From Pyrocephalus nanus (Eukaryota > Chordata > Aves > Passeriformes > Tyrannidae), in assembly GCA_038380795.1 (NCBI GenBank), contig CM076275.1, positions 9,891,001 to 9,955,000 on the forward strand: a stretch of DNA of 64,000 bases, in the 5' to 3' direction. A model generated the notes under the pieces. The model searched no databases. It was not told the DNA's origin and saw nothing but the letters and a program-made list of their open reading frames with translations. The position numbers were made by a program, and so were the translations under genes. The stretch's first letter is position 1, and each line of letters begins with the position of its first letter. Below are positions 34,620-47,510 of this stretch, in pieces.

Positions 34620-36819
34620 TCCCACATCTCGGTGCTGCCTGTGACATGCAGCCTGCCAGGCCCATGGTGCCTGGAAGGGCAGTGTCCCTGCACACTGTGC
34701 CCAGGACTTTGGAGAGAAGATGCTTCAGAACTACCAGATATTGTCCTTTCTTGGCTTCCATGGCAGGAATCTGAACTGCGCCTGATGCAGATTCACCGAA
34801 CGATGAAACCCTTTTCTTACTTTGCCAGAGCTGTGAGGGTGTCTGTAAGACAACTATCATTCAGCCTCACCAAACAGAAGATGAGACACCAGGGCTAGAC
34901 CCCTGAAGGATAAGATGCAACTCTTTGCACCAAGAGGACAACCTTACCTAGTAGCAGTAAAAAGCCATTTTGTGTTATATTTGTTAGCCTTGAGTAATCC
35001 TGACCGATCTAAAAGTGACTGCATCCCTGCAAGCTTCCTTTTTTCATTAACCTGAAGTACCCACTCATTTCCTTTCCTTCAGCTGCTGATAAAAACGGTT
35101 GAGTTTGAAGAACTTTCTTCCTTCCTCCTCCCATCTTGTTTGATTCATCCACAGATACCTTATTTCTTGGTGTAGTGATACGAGAAGCCAGGCTAAGGAG
35201 GCAATTCCATCATGAATATCAGTGCAAATCAGGCCAGAGAAGTCTCAGGATGATAATGGTACTTTATGTAGACTTGCTAATTGTAGCACTAGCAGAGCCA
35301 GGTCCATGCTGTGGCTTTGCATGAGGAAATCCCCTGTGGTTTCAGCCAGGAGTTCCAATTACTGTTTGTTAAAATTACTAAGAGAAACTAGACCTGTTAG
35401 GTCATGTGCATTTCTGAAAGGTTTCTCTGCTGCAGTGCAAACATAGGGATGGGTCTATCCTGCTCAGAAGTTGCCCGAAAGGTTTTCAGGCTGTTTTTGC
35501 CATTTGCAGAATTAAGGGGTGCCCACCCTTTCCCTGGATAGAAGAGTCTCACCATCTCCTACGTCCCTGTTTTGCCCCTTGGCTCACAGTTGCTCTGTTC
35601 TGATCACTCCTCCTCAGCTGGCACGCCTGGGCACTGCCTGCACTGCTCATCCTGTGTCTGTGCTGTGCCGCATTTCTCACCACAAGCATCCTCACCCCCA
35701 TCCCTGGCTTCGTCAAAGGATGGCCATGGAAATAACAAGCACTTTGTTGTTAATAATAGAGACAACTTAGAGATGAGCTGCTGAGTGATTAAAGGGTTGC
35801 TGGACTGGTTTTTGAGGCAAGAATAATGGAGCTGAATATATGTAAGCGTTCCATCCGCTCCGCCTTTCATCTTCCTTACATGGAAATTGTTAACATTTGA
35901 CTTCCAGTAATTTATGAAAAGTTCAGTTATAATTTCCACACCCCTCTGGATGAATTTCTATGTCACAAAAACCACTCTTTCATTGCACATCACAGGTTCT
36001 TTATTGGCCATTTTAGCTGGCAGCTGGAAACTTCTGTGATCCTGAGCCCTACTCTGTCCTTCTGCCATCATAGTGAGCCCTTGTATGACAGGGCCAAATG
36101 TGGAGGAATCAGACAATGTCCCTTAGCTGCTGGTCACTCTCTGTAAGAAGTTGAAGTTCTTCAGATTTCAGTGCTGTCTTAACAATGCAACTGATTTAAA
36201 ATATAATACACCTGAAAGCCTTCCATATCAAACCAGATGATGGCTGCAGATGAGCTACTTGAACCCCTCATAAATACCAGGGTTCTCATTCCTGCAGAAG
36301 TCTTAGGACCACTTATTTAAATGGGGTTTAAGGTTACCGCTGGGCTTCCCAGTGGGGTCAGGATGCTATTAGATAAGATCTGGATCTTTCTAAAAAGGAG
36401 GGAAATTACAGTAAATAAGTGACTGAAATGAGAACCTTGTGTCCCTTTAACATTCTTCCTCTGCCATTTCTGCAAGTTCCTGGGCTTTTCCTTCTGCAGG
36501 GGTTGTCTCACTTCAAGCCCAGAGTGGGTCAGGAGGACAGGGTTTGCTGTTGTGTTGTGTGCAACTGAGATTTGCTCTGGAAAGGCTGGGTAAGGTGATT
36601 CCAGCCTCCTTGGCTGAAAACTCAGCTGAAGACAGAAGTAGCTGCTGCTGACGGAGGGCAAGGGCAGGGGCATCGAAGGAAGGGATGCATCCATCAAGTG
36701 CAGCAGGTCACCGTGACTGAAACTATGAGATCATCAACAAGTTGAGCTCCACCCCGCAGGGAAATCTTTTTATACCTCCATGGCAGATGCCAACCATTTG
36801 CTCACTCGCTGAAGAAGGT

Positions 36820-37110
36820 GCTTGCCAGCGAGAGAAGCAGAAAAGCCCCTGCGGGCTGAGCTGCCCGTGGTGCAGTCACCAGCTCGAAGCTGGGCTCTGG
36901 GAAAACGGGTTGTGTTTACCCAGGTGTGATGCCTGCTCCACCCTTGGATTCCTGGCCCTGCCTTCATGCTGTGCCCGCTGCAGGGCTGTGTTGTGTCTGC
37001 CAGTGATACCATCAGCATCGCTGCGTGCCAGCCCCTGCTCCGGCGGCTTCACGTCGCTTTGATGAAGGGAAACAAAGCGTAGTGTGAACTCGGCCGTGGC
37101 GAGGCTGAGT
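36820..37110. promoter_or_regulatory. Local CpG cluster (candidate element)
   Basis: CG dinucleotides are clearly denser here (for example CTCCGGCGGCTTCACGTCGC, ACTCGGCCGTGGCGAGG) than in the several kilobases on either side. No consistent ORF or core promoter motif was found. It could be an enhancer, an orphan CpG island or a remnant of an untranslated exon. Confidence 0.3.
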
Positions 37111-38033
37111 GTTTTCCACACAGGTTTGGCCCTGTAAACCCTGGGAGTATTTGTCAGCTTTGGCACAAACCACTGTGCCTCACCCTTTGATGTGGGTGAG
37201 CATGATGAGGGAAAAAGAATTGGACTTACTCTCATCAAGTAGCAGCTACTCCTGAGTGAAGAATTACTCAAGGCAATTTTGGAAATGAAACTTAAGCTCC
37301 TGAGCTGCTTCTGAAACTGTTAGTGGAGATGTGTTGCACAAGGACAGCTAGGGCTCTGTCTCTCTCCCTGCCCTTTGCAATTATGCATTGCTAATATAGT
37401 TGTCACTGATTTAATGGGATGATGGATCCATGGGACTCCTCAAGAGCAGTGTCCTCCAAACATACATGGATATAACCATGAGTGCAGGTAATTGCCACTT
37501 AGATTCTCCTTCAAGTTGTTTGTGTGACTCCAGCATACACAGTGTGAAATGAATGTGTTTTCTATTAGGTTATTTCTGTGTGAGGTGAAAAATAGGTTCA
37601 TTTTTAATAAATGAAGTACTGTGAGGAGGAGATGGGAAGGAGAGCTGATAGACACTCCACACTGAAGCCATGCATGTGGGCAGAGAATATCTGAGAGGCA
37701 TAATATGCTACTCAGTCTTCAAAAGATTTTCCTCCTGTCCTTAGATGGGAGACAGCATCATGTGGGTTCACACCACCTCAGGTCTGATCTCAGTGCCCTG
37801 CAGCCCTGCATGGCTCTGCCACATTCACAACCTTTTCTGATGCCTTATTCAGTCTGTCTGTTTGAGAGAAGGCCACTGGCATTGCAGCTCAGGATTCTCC
37901 TGGCTCTCTTTAGTCTTAGGAAGCAGAGGTGAGAAACTGCTGCTGTGAAAAAGTCAGGCTGAGACCCCCCATAATGGGGGGCAGCTGCTTTATGTTGTGC
38001 TATATACAGGTCAGGGCTGTGTGCAGGGGTGTT

Positions 38034-38096
38034 CACAGAATCATAGAATGCTGGAATGGACCTTAAAGATCATCTAGTCCCAACCCCCCTGCCATG
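38034..38096 (-). mobile_element. CR1 3' terminal fragment
   Basis: CACAGAATCATAGAATGCTG followed by GGACCTTAAAGATCATCTAG and CCCCCCTGCCATGG is the CR1 3' end in minus orientation, about 63 bp. It breaks off inside the GCCATGG block. Confidence 0.88.
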
Positions 38097-39156
38097 GTGC
38101 CAGCTAAGAGAGGGTTCACCCACCTCCCCAGAGCCACGTGTGTCCTGCAGGACAGTCACTGTGCAGCCTGGCTATGGAGAAAGGGCTGTCATGGGGATGG
38201 CCATGCTGTTTATATTGCTTTTGTAATTTCTTTACTAGTCAGAGTCGCTGCTGCCACTGGAGGGGGAGGACTCATAGTCTCCAGATGGTTCCTTTGTGCT
38301 GAATCACTTAAGCTATTGCCTTTCCCCAAGCATTAACAAACCCTATGGGCTCCCGAAGTCTGTCTTAAGAAAACTTCAAAAACCTGTGGCTTTTCTTTCT
38401 TCTCTCCTTTTCCTTTGCTTTCCTTGTTCTCTGCCTGTTCCCTTCTGAGCTGTTAGCATTTGAGGCACTGACAAGTTTCTGAGCTTCCCTCAGCTATCCC
38501 AAGGGGCACCAGCATATCTCTTTCTTCCCAGTGGCAGCAGCAATACCTTAACAGGTCAAACATTGTCAGAATTTAGGGCTCTAAAAAAGAAACCCTGACC
38601 TTTATGAGCCTTAACCCCTCCTGAGAAGAGACAGCGCTTCCTACCCTGCTGGAGCATTAACATTTCACCAGTTTCTCTTTCTCCTTCGATTCCCGTTCAC
38701 CAAAGCAACTTCCCTTTCACCCCAAGCACCTGCTGCAGTCTGGCTGAAAGGCACCTGAGGCCCTGAACAAACCAGTCTCTCCAGGGCAGCCCCTGAGTTA
38801 TTTCACCTCTCTGGGTGCAGATCTCTGCAGCAGCAGGATGGTAGTGGAACAGAAACTGGTGGTTTCCTCCTTTCTTCCTAAGCTGTGATGCTTAAAAAAC
38901 ATCACCAAAGTTACATTTGGGAACAGCTGCTTTTGAGCTGTCCCATGGCCTGGATTGTCCCGTCAAATATGAAACTGCAACAGAGTGACTGGAAATCGCA
39001 AGAACTGAATTTCTCCCATAATCACCCCCCATAGGCAGCTGCTGCCCTGTTCCTTGTGTTCTTTGTCACATCCCAAGAAGTCAAACAGGTGGATAATGCA
39101 CAGTTTTGGAGAGTAAGTTCTTTTAAGGGTAAGAAATTAATTTATTAGAATAAAGA

Positions 39157-39174
39157 TTGTTGTTGTTGTTGTTG
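39157..39174. repeat. (TTG)6 microsatellite
   Basis: Six perfect TTG units directly follow AATAAAGA. Confidence 0.9.
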
Positions 39175-40720
39175 GTAAAATGGCATCTGAGATGTCTCTG
39201 AGTCTACATTAGTATTCACATTACCTCATTAGACTTGTCATAAACTTAGCCCCAGTGTTAGCTCACACGTTCATCAGGAGATGTCAGAGCTGTGCAGAGT
39301 TGGCTGAGGACTGGAGATTTGGAAACCAGACTTATGTCACTAGTGGTGCTGGCTCACTAATAGCCCTGGATCAGATCCTAACCCCTTATCTGCTGGGTAG
39401 GAGAGACAATGCTTCTTGTCCAACTGCTTTGAGATCAGCAGATGAAACTCACCACTTTGAAAAGGGGGGAAATACTTCTGTGCTGAGGTAAACAGGCAAA
39501 TGCCTTTCCTTCCTCCTTCCAGTGGGACCACACTCCAACACCAGCTGCCAGCCACACACCACAGTGGTGGGGCTGCAGGCAGGAGAACCTCCTTCCCTCT
39601 CGGGGAGGGTCACAGGAGCCATTTCCTCTGTTTGGCCTCGCTTCAGATCCTTTCTGGCACCACGTGGGGCCAGCACTGATGCACATCACACTCTGGCTTT
39701 AACAGAGGAAGGAGGAGAGCGGTGCAGAGATGGCCTGGGCAGCAGGAGTGTCTGAGGTGGATGGACACAAACCACCCGTGTCCTTCCCTGGAGAGGCTCC
39801 GTTCCTTTCCAGCAGGAAAGGAAAACCCAGCAGCCACCATCTCTGGGTGTGTGGAGCAGGCTGTGGTGGCTCAGCAGGGCACAGCAATTAGTAACTGTGG
39901 TGGAAGCAGCTTGTTCAGCCTCCCTGGGCTCTGTGTGGGGTTCTTAGGCTGCCTGAGGTTAAGGGACTCAGTCACGAGCCATTTCCCACATCCAGTGCAC
40001 TTGCACTGGTGCCCTCGGGATCAGAGAGCATCCGCACTGGAGCCTTGCATGGGAACGTTGCCTGTGAGGAGAGGCAGCCACAGAGCTGCATGTGAGAGAC
40101 GGAGTGAGGGCGTTCTCTGCACTCCTGCTGCCTCTTCCTCCCAGGAAGGGTCTCGAGGGAACCACAACAGCATCACAAAAGCTCACAGCAGAGCACAAAC
40201 AGGGATGTTAAGTCTCTGTATTTCCAAAGGGATGGATGTCAGCGCTCGGTTTCTCCTGGCCTGAATTCCACCTGTGCCCCTGCCCCTTGTTCAAGCCTGA
40301 CAGCCATGCTGGAAGTGCTCAGTTCAGTAGGCAGAATTTAGGTCAGAACAGTGTTGGGAGCTGTGACTGCCATTTATGGGTATATGAATGTAGAAAATGC
40401 ACCATATTCCTCTAAAAAGAAAGATTCTATGCTCTGATCAGCCATAGGACAGCTGGTTTTGATGCATGCTGGTGAACTGGAAGCAGAGATCTGGATTCTC
40501 CAGATTTCTTCCCCATTCCTTATCTCCAGCTGACTCACTGGTTTTGTGTTGGATCTCTGACTGTGGCTCAGTCCCTCTTGACTAGCAATGATATGCTGGG
40601 CATGAGAAAAGCTCATTCCTCCTACTTTATTCAGTAAAAATGAAGCATTTATGGGGAAACAGCGTAGATTTGTTTTTGCTTGTTACCTGTGGGATCCCTG
40701 CACCAGTAGAGCATGGACAT

Positions 40721-40774
40721 AGCCTTGAGGGACCCTGTGATGGGACACAGAGCTTTGAGGGACTCTGTGATGGC
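40721..40774 (+). repeat. Two-copy 30-bp tandem repeat
   Basis: AGCCTTGAGGGACCCTGTGA (40721) recurs as AGCTTTGAGGGACTCTGTGA (40751), a period of 30 bp. 24 bp of each unit align with three differences. A third partial start (AGCCTTGA) lies at 40783. Confidence 0.8.
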
Positions 40775-41975
40775 TTCTGTTAAGCCTTGACAGCTTTACT
40801 TCTAATTTTCTGTGTTTGCTCTTTCAAATCAAACCTTTAAGAACAATTACTCACTGGAGCATTGCGGTGGCTGCTGCCAACTCATGGAGTCCATCAACTG
40901 AGCTGAGGGATCCTCTCATGTAGGCATCTCCTCATGCCACAGGATGTCCCTGCTTTTCATGGTAGGAAACAAAACCCTGGCTGAGCTCTCAGTGTGTTAC
41001 CAGACAGCTGTCCCGTGACACTACTGGACTTTCTAAAATAAAAAAATCCTTTAGCATTTTCCCCTGACTCCAAGTTATTTTGCATAAAAAATTTAAGCAG
41101 ATGACCCAAAATCAATTTACAAGTTTTCCAAGAAATCCTTGAAGCAGTTGTAGGAAATCAGAGTTCAGACCTGAGTTTCACATGTGATGATGCTAAAACT
41201 GGGGAAGGATTTTCATTGTTTGAAACCAAATGTCCACAAATATTTCTTTATTAAAATGTGGGATCGTTTTAGTGTGAATCCCCTCCAGGCATTCACAGGC
41301 ACCTGATGATATTCCAGTTCTGTCAGATCCCTGGCCCTTCCTCATCCAGAGGACCACTGTTTGCTATTTTCATATGAGGATTTGCATCTAAAAGCAGGGC
41401 GGGGAAGGTACGTGGGCATAATCTCTGTCATAGTGGCCCTTAAATTTGCTTCAAAGTAACTGTCTTCCACTAAGGCTTCAGAAAGTATCTTCCCTTCCTA
41501 CAGTGCTCCCACTTGCCCTGATATTCATAGTTGCTACATTTGAGTGCATTCTATCAAATCCAAAGAGCTGAGCGTGTAATAGTAGCACATGATCTAATGC
41601 ATTTCCCTATTGAGAGGAAAACACAGCGAGGAAAATCACTATTTGCCAAAAAAATCACCCAAACATAAACCCCCAGAAACGCATTGCACAAGTCTCCCAA
41701 TACTCCAACAGTCAAGAGCTCCTGCTGGAGACTGCAGGATTTTAGTTTCAAAGAGAGCTGTTGCTCTGTTGGGTTCAATCTGTGCAATGATTGAAAAAAC
41801 CCCAAAGCAAACAATGTCCTTCCCACTTCCCCAAAATTCAACAAATAAACAAACAATCTCCTTAGAAAAGCTGGGGCAAGCAAATGACAGAGAAATAGGA
41901 TAACATAGCCTGTTGCTTTACAGCTGTTCACATTCTGGCTGCTTTCCAGAGTTACTTTGGTGAGCCTCTGCCAGG

Positions 41976-41991
41976 AAAAAAAAAAAAAAAA
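41976..41991 (+). repeat. Poly(A) run
   Basis: Sixteen consecutive A residues. No retrotransposed gene or target-site duplication is recognisable next to it. Confidence 0.8.
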
Positions 41992-43295
41992 TAGTCCTTC
42001 AAACCTAGAATTTGATGAGGACATTATTTTTTAGCAAAGTAAGTGAAGATCCAGGTTTGGGATTTAGCAGTGGAACTGCCATCTGCACCAGTGTAGGAGC
42101 CAGTGATCTTCATCAAGAGCCTGGCAGACTTGAGGGATACCCTAGTGTTGGGAGATGTGTGTTCTTCGAGTGGTGGTAAAGGACACAGAGAACTTGGGTC
42201 TTCAGATACTACATCCAACAAGTGGAGATGTTGAGTTAATTTAGTGCTTGGCTGGTGGGGAGCAAACTGGACAGGTGCTAAGAACTGAACTAACTGGAAA
42301 GTTGTGTCCAAGTTTGGCTTCGTGGCACTGGCTGCTGGATCTGCATCCCATAGGAGAGCTCATGGGGAAGGAGTACAAAGTAAGTACAAACTGGTGCAGG
42401 GGAGAATGGCAGGGAAGAAATGCCACCCCTGAGCTGATGGATAGATTATAAAGTGCCCAGATGCACTTCCAGGCATTCCTGAGGCTGTGACCTAGGAGAC
42501 ATGGATGAACTTTGTGGAGGAAAGATGCTGTGTCAGAGCCCTGTAATAAAACAAGGGGTATCACCATGTGTCGCTTGGAACATCACATCATAGAGACAAG
42601 TATAGAGATGCTCTAAAAAACAGGTTTGGGGTCCAGCAAACTGAAAGGGATGAGATGGAACTTTTTTCCTTTCCTAAGTAAATGTGATCATAAAGAAGCC
42701 TAAGTCTGGGATTGGTACACTCTGTGGTTCCTTGTGCCCTTATGTTACGCCTTGGCTTCTTATGCATTAACAGGTTCTTCTTTTACCTTGATCTGTGAAG
42801 AAGCAACTGATGCTTCATTTCCTGTTGCTGTGCCCTGGTATTATTTTCACACCCTGCACTTTTAACATATGCTGTTTAAAGGTTATAGGAGGAATTGTTG
42901 GCAAATGGTAGATGACAGGTTGCTGAAACATGATAAAATAGCAAGAGTTTCCAAGGAGAGATTAAAGAAACAGGAAAGGAAAGAGGGGAGAGTTTGTAGA
43001 CAATCTGTGCCAGTCTTGACTAGGTTGTGAGACCTGTTTAGATGCAGAGACTGTGCATTGCAAGGCTGACAGACTGTTCTGTTTCCTAGAGTACTGTAGG
43101 GCTATAGCATGAAATTCCGTCTTCCTCTGCCTCACTCCACCCTGAATCTGATGGATGCTTAGGGAAGAGCTGCTCAGCTGCCTTGCAGACACCTGCACTG
43201 GTGTGAGGACTGGGCTCCATTGCTCTGGAAATCCAGCTCTCATGGAGATTTCCACAGTGTACATGTCTCAAATGGAGTGAAACAATATAAGATTT

Positions 43296-43596
43296 ATGGA
43301 ATCATAGAATAACATAATGGGTTGGGTTGGAATAGACCTTAAAGCTCATCTCATTCCAACCCCCTTCCATAGGCAGGGACACTTCCCACTAGACCAGGTT
43401 GCTTAAGCACTGTCCAACCTGGCCTTGAACACTTTCAGGGATGGGGCAGCCACAGCTTCTCTGGGCAACCTGTGCCAGGGCCTCACCACCCTCACAGAAA
43501 AGAATTTCTTCCTCATGTCCAATCTAAACCTACTGTCTTTCAGTCTGAGTTCACTCCCCCTTCTCCTATCACTAGAGTTCCTGATTTGCAAAACCA
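43296..43596 (-). mobile_element. CR1 LINE 3' fragment
   Basis: Starts GGAATCATAGAATAACATAA and continues through the CCACTAGACCAGGTTGCT, GAACACTTTCAGGGATGGGG and CTGGGCAACCTGTGCCAGGG blocks to CCCCCTTCTCCTATCACTAG, the expected order in minus orientation. The ORF2 C-terminal peptide (LRLKDSRFRLDMRKKFF on the minus strand) is still readable. Confidence 0.93.
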
Positions 43597-46271
43597 CTTT
43601 GCAAAGCACTAAGACAATCTACTGCTAATCTACAGCCTAGGGCCAGGGCGGGAATTTATTCCCTCTTCATCCTTTCCTTGACCCCTTGGGAAATGCCCCA
43701 TGGGAGGCATTTCAAACTCCCACTGTGACTATGTGGGCACTAGTCCATTCCCATTAACTGAAAAGGTCATTTTTACTTTCCCATCGGATCTTCACCCTTC
43801 AGAGTGGCTGTCCTTCAGCCTGGGATGTCTGGTGAGTAATGACCAAAACCAATTTCATCATCAGGCTTCCACCTCTTCTAAGGCTATACTGAAACAAAAG
43901 AAGAGAATGTAAATTCATGATATCCAGCTGGGTAAGAAGTTAGCAAGATGGACGCATGTGGCCTGACCCTGTGGGATGCGGGTGGTCCGTCCATCTCATC
44001 GTGCTTCCTTCGTGAGCAAATCTGAGATTCCCACAGGTGAACAGGCACAGGTCAAGAACAGAGGCTGCAAGGTTTCTTCAGCCAACTTCTGTTTTGAATA
44101 TTATGTTTTCACTTGTGAACCCTGAGGAGTTCAGATCTCAAGGCAGAGGGGGAATGTTGGAAGAGGTCAAGCGAGCCGTGCTCCCTCCGTGTCACTTGGA
44201 CCAGCAAACAGCCTGCATTCCACGGCAACATCTGATTTTCTGCTTTTACAAGGCAGATGTTTAGGAGAAGTGATCTGCTGTTTATTTTAATTGCCATCTT
44301 CCAAACCTCTTTCCTACGTGCGTGCACACATTCGGAGACCATAAATAAGGATTCTTCAGATTATGCCGCTATTTGGGTAGCTGGCCCTGTCTTCCATCAG
44401 CGCCTGGACAGGGCTGTGTGCTGCAAACCCTGTTCCCCCTGCGCATCAGTTTTACTGTGCCATAAATTAATTAGGTCTAAATCCTTTCTCAATGACAGGA
44501 GCATAAATCTGAAATTGCTCCTCTGACGTCAGCTGATGGCAGTGTAAAGGAGAGTTAGACTCCTGGACTTCAGAATGTTGCTGATTTACACCAGGACAGG
44601 AGCAAAAGAACTAGGGCTCAGCGTGTTCTAGCACTGTTACTGAACTGCAGGCCAGGATTTGCTCTGGGATACAGTGATGACGACAGAGATCAGTTCCATG
44701 GATTTTGCTGACATTAAGTTGATGGAAATGAGTCGTAACCTCACCACAGTTTGGGCCTCAAAGAGCTCCATGTAGTAGGTCATTAATGAAAAGAAGGGAT
44801 AAAGCAATGCTCCTGTGTAAAGTGATTAGTCCCACTGCCTGACAAGAAGTAGATATTTCTTCTTGAAGCTGTAGGGCTTCCCAAACAACCTTGCTGCTTA
44901 AAGAGACTTTGGCAAAGAGTGCCTGGATTTCTGGCTGCTGCTCTATAGAAGTTAGAGAGCCCAGTGGTCACCTCAGAGTCCACCAGCCCTGCTCCATGAA
45001 TGCCACTGGAGACAAGCTGATTTACACCCCTCTTCTCTTGGCATCTGGCCAATCTCTTAATTGTTCATAAGTGACTTTTTTAATAGCACACATTTGCTCT
45101 CAGTGGCTTTGTTTGCCCACAGTGAAGTGCAGTCATGTGTGGCATAGCTGCTTTAAAGCAGCAGATCGAAACAAGGTCCATCTGAACCACCAGGTAACCT
45201 GAGGCTGCCACACAGCAGGACATGGATTTCAGGAGCCCAGCCTGATTCTGTGACCCCACTGACAGTGACCTTATTGTCCCACACTCTTGTCCCTTCTGAG
45301 AAAACTCAGAAGGTGGCCCTGTGGAGATGGAGTAAGAGCTGACAGAGCACAGCCCCAGCTTTCCCACCCATTTTGTTCTCACTAGTAGTGACTGACTTGA
45401 CCAATGCCTCCGCTGGTAGGGAGTGGTGGAGTTTGCCAGAAGTGAAATAAAACTGTGATTATTGTCATGGAAACCAGAGCTTGAATGTGAAGCGCATCCA
45501 ATGGGGCAACAGGAAGAGGACACTGGACTTCTGTCTCCTATCAAACTGTGTATGCCTTGGATTTGGAACACCAGGCAGTCAGTATTATAATAACCTTGTC
45601 ATGAGATATCAAAAAACATTGACTTCCTTTGTATTCCTGGGAAAAACCAAGCCAGGCTCTGGGGGACTGGCCTGTGAAGGATGGAGTTTCTTAGCAGCAC
45701 CACTCTAAAGAGCAAAACTCTTTCCAATTATGACAGGCAGCAATTAAACCACAGTGGCTGAGGGATGCAGAGTAGGAAACATATTCTTGCTGTGCTTCGT
45801 GGTTTTATTTCCTGAATGCAGACATGCAATTATTTTAGAGTGTTCCCTCTTCCTTCTCATTTGAACTCTACAAGTGGCTTTGCCCTGGGAGCTCCTGACA
45901 TCCAGTTTCCCTGCAAGCTTACAAGCTCCATCTGTAGGATTGTTGAAGAAGAGCTCTCTGGCTTCAAGCTGATGAAAAAGGGCAGAGAAGCTTCACTCAG
46001 AGTTTCCAGATTTGTTCTGGAAAAACTCCAGCATGCTTAGCATACTACACTGCAGAAAAACTGATTTCATTATCTCTCCTTCATATCTGGGGAGAGCTTT
46101 CCATCCTGGTTAAACTGCTGGTCCTTGGTCCTGTGCTGCATGACTGTGGGGTTGTTGCCTCTAGAAATTGCTGGAATTGTGGAGCTGGTATTATTTCACA
46201 CAGGAAATCTCAGCAATTTTCTAAATAGATCATGAGCTGAAAGACTACTGGACAACAGTTCTCATAAAGAA
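43597..46271. other. Noncoding DNA
   Basis: No exon is recognised. The part at 44240-44540 has a cluster of transcription-factor-like motifs, listed separately. Nothing else stands out. Confidence 0.5.
44240..44540. promoter_or_regulatory. Candidate enhancer with CRE, E-box and TAATTA sites
   Basis: Within about 300 bp are a homeodomain-type TAATTA (in CATAAATTAATTAGGTC, 44461-44477), a perfect CRE TGACGTCA (44524-44531) and an overlapping E-box CAGCTG (44530-44535), in unique sequence without simple repeats. The motifs are observed; enhancer function is inference that needs cross-species conservation. Confidence 0.3.
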
Positions 46272-46526
46272 TTGTAGTGACAGGACAAGGGGAATGGCTT
46301 CAAACTGTGAGAGAGTGGGGTTAGATGGGATATTAGAAAGAAATTCTTTCCTGTGAAGGTGGTGAGGCCCTGGCACAGGTTGCCCAGAGAAGCTGTGGCT
46401 GCCCCATCCCTGGAAGTGTTCAAGGTCAGGTTGGACAGGGATTGGAGCAACCTGGTCTAGTGGGAAGTGTCCCTGCTCATGGCAGGGGTTGGAACGAGAT
46501 GATCTTGAAACATTCCATGTTTCTGT
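46272..46526 (+). mobile_element. CR1 LINE 3' fragment
   Basis: Plus-orientation copy: GTGACAGGACAAGGGGAATG, GGTGGTGAGGCCCTGGCACA, GGTTGCCCAGAGAAGCTGTG, then GTCCCTGCTCATGGCAGGGG and GATGATCTTGAAACATTCC. It covers the ORF2 C-terminus and 3' UTR. The final tail repeats are eroded. Confidence 0.93.
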
Positions 46527-47433
46527 TATACAGCTGTGATCCCTTTAGGTTCTGGTAGCCCACAGTGTCTCATGTAAAAAACTAAACAGCAGCGATTGAC
46601 ATGTTCAGATCATCCAAATCCAGCTGATTCAGCAAGTCAGTTTCTCCTCAACCTGGTATTTAACAGTTGTCAGCCCCAGCCCACACTTCCCTGCACAGGC
46701 TGCACCTGCAGAGGTAATTGCAGTCCATGGGGGATGTTTTTAGGAGGAGAAAACACAAAAGGTGAAAGACTTTTCTTCCTTCTTTTGTGCAGAGTAGGAT
46801 TCTTGGCAGTAAGGTGAGGTACAGACTGGGGCTGTGAATGTTTGTAAATGGGCAGACAGACAGAGGGAAAGAAGGAAAGAGGGAGGGAAAGAAGGAAGGA
46901 AGGAAGGAAGGAAGGAAGGAAGGATATACTTTGCGGGGCAGATGGAGTGTGAGTAGTCCTTTTAAAGAGATGCTGGCAAGTAACACTGTTGCGAATTATC
47001 TCTGTCATGTTGGAACTTCATCTTCTATTTGCACAAGAAATATAACTTCATTTTGGATACCCAGAATTCTTCTGAGAGAGGCATTGTGTTCCCAAAGAAC
47101 AGATGTGTTTTTTCCCTTTGTGCAGATCCATTCTGGCTTTAAACCTGCTTTCTATTCACATGCCCAGATGATAATCTTTTACATTGCACTTATTAAAAAA
47201 TATCACTTTCAAAAAATAAAAACACAGGCATATTCTGTACTTGTTCCTTTCTTTTCTTCAAGATTAATTTCCCATTTTCCCATCTGACATGTCTGTCATT
47301 TGAGTATCTCCACAAACAAGAAAAAGCCCATTCTTTTCCCTTTTGTAGATTCACTGATATTAAAAGCAGAATGAAATGTGTTCCTATCTCCTGGGCAGCT
47401 GACCTGTTTGTAGAGATGCATTTATTTATCTTT
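46527..47433. other. Noncoding DNA with GGAA microsatellite
   Basis: No gene is seen. The (GGAA)n run at 46865-46923 is the only distinct feature. Confidence 0.5.
46865..46923 (+). repeat. (GGAA)n microsatellite
   Basis: An imperfect GGGAAAGAAGGAAAGAGGGA lead-in is followed by about eight perfect GAAG units (46891-46923). The polar purine tract makes the Pro/Ser/Phe-rich minus-strand frames seen opposite it meaningless. Confidence 0.9.
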
Positions 47434-47510
47434 ATTGTGAGGGGGGTGAGGCCCTGGCACAGTTTGACCAGAGAATCTGTGGCTGCCTTATCCTTGAAAG
47501 TGTTTAACCC
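47434..47510 (+). mobile_element. CR1 fragment, truncated at both ends
   Basis: TTATTGTGAGGGGGGTGAGG, CCCTGGCACAGTTTGACCAG and GAATCTGTGGCTGCC match the CR1 ORF2 C-terminal region in plus orientation. The downstream 3' UTR and tail are missing, which is unusual for a CR1 insertion and points to a later deletion. Confidence 0.8.

Larger units (their letters stand above)
33749..38033. other. Noncoding DNA with two local CpG/motif clusters
   Basis: No exon or transposon is seen. Two places stand out: a hairpin and AP-1-like cluster at 34583-34619, and a CpG-enriched stretch at about 36820-37110. Mammalian synteny places SH3TC2 on this side, but no frame here is long enough for its large TPR exon. 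Confidence 0.5.
38097..43295. other. Noncoding DNA
   Basis: No gene is recognised. It contains a (TTG)6 microsatellite at 39157-39174, a two-copy 30-bp tandem repeat at 40721-40774 and a 16-base A run at 41976-41991. CG dinucleotides are slightly enriched around 39960-40130. Confidence 0.5.

Noticed and set aside
37965..37981. C6-ATAAT-G6 mini-hairpin
   Set aside because: A perfect but very short homopolymer stem with no context. Probably chance.
41976..41991. Poly(A) run as the end of a processed pseudogene
   Set aside because: No gene-like sequence or target-site duplication is visible beside it.
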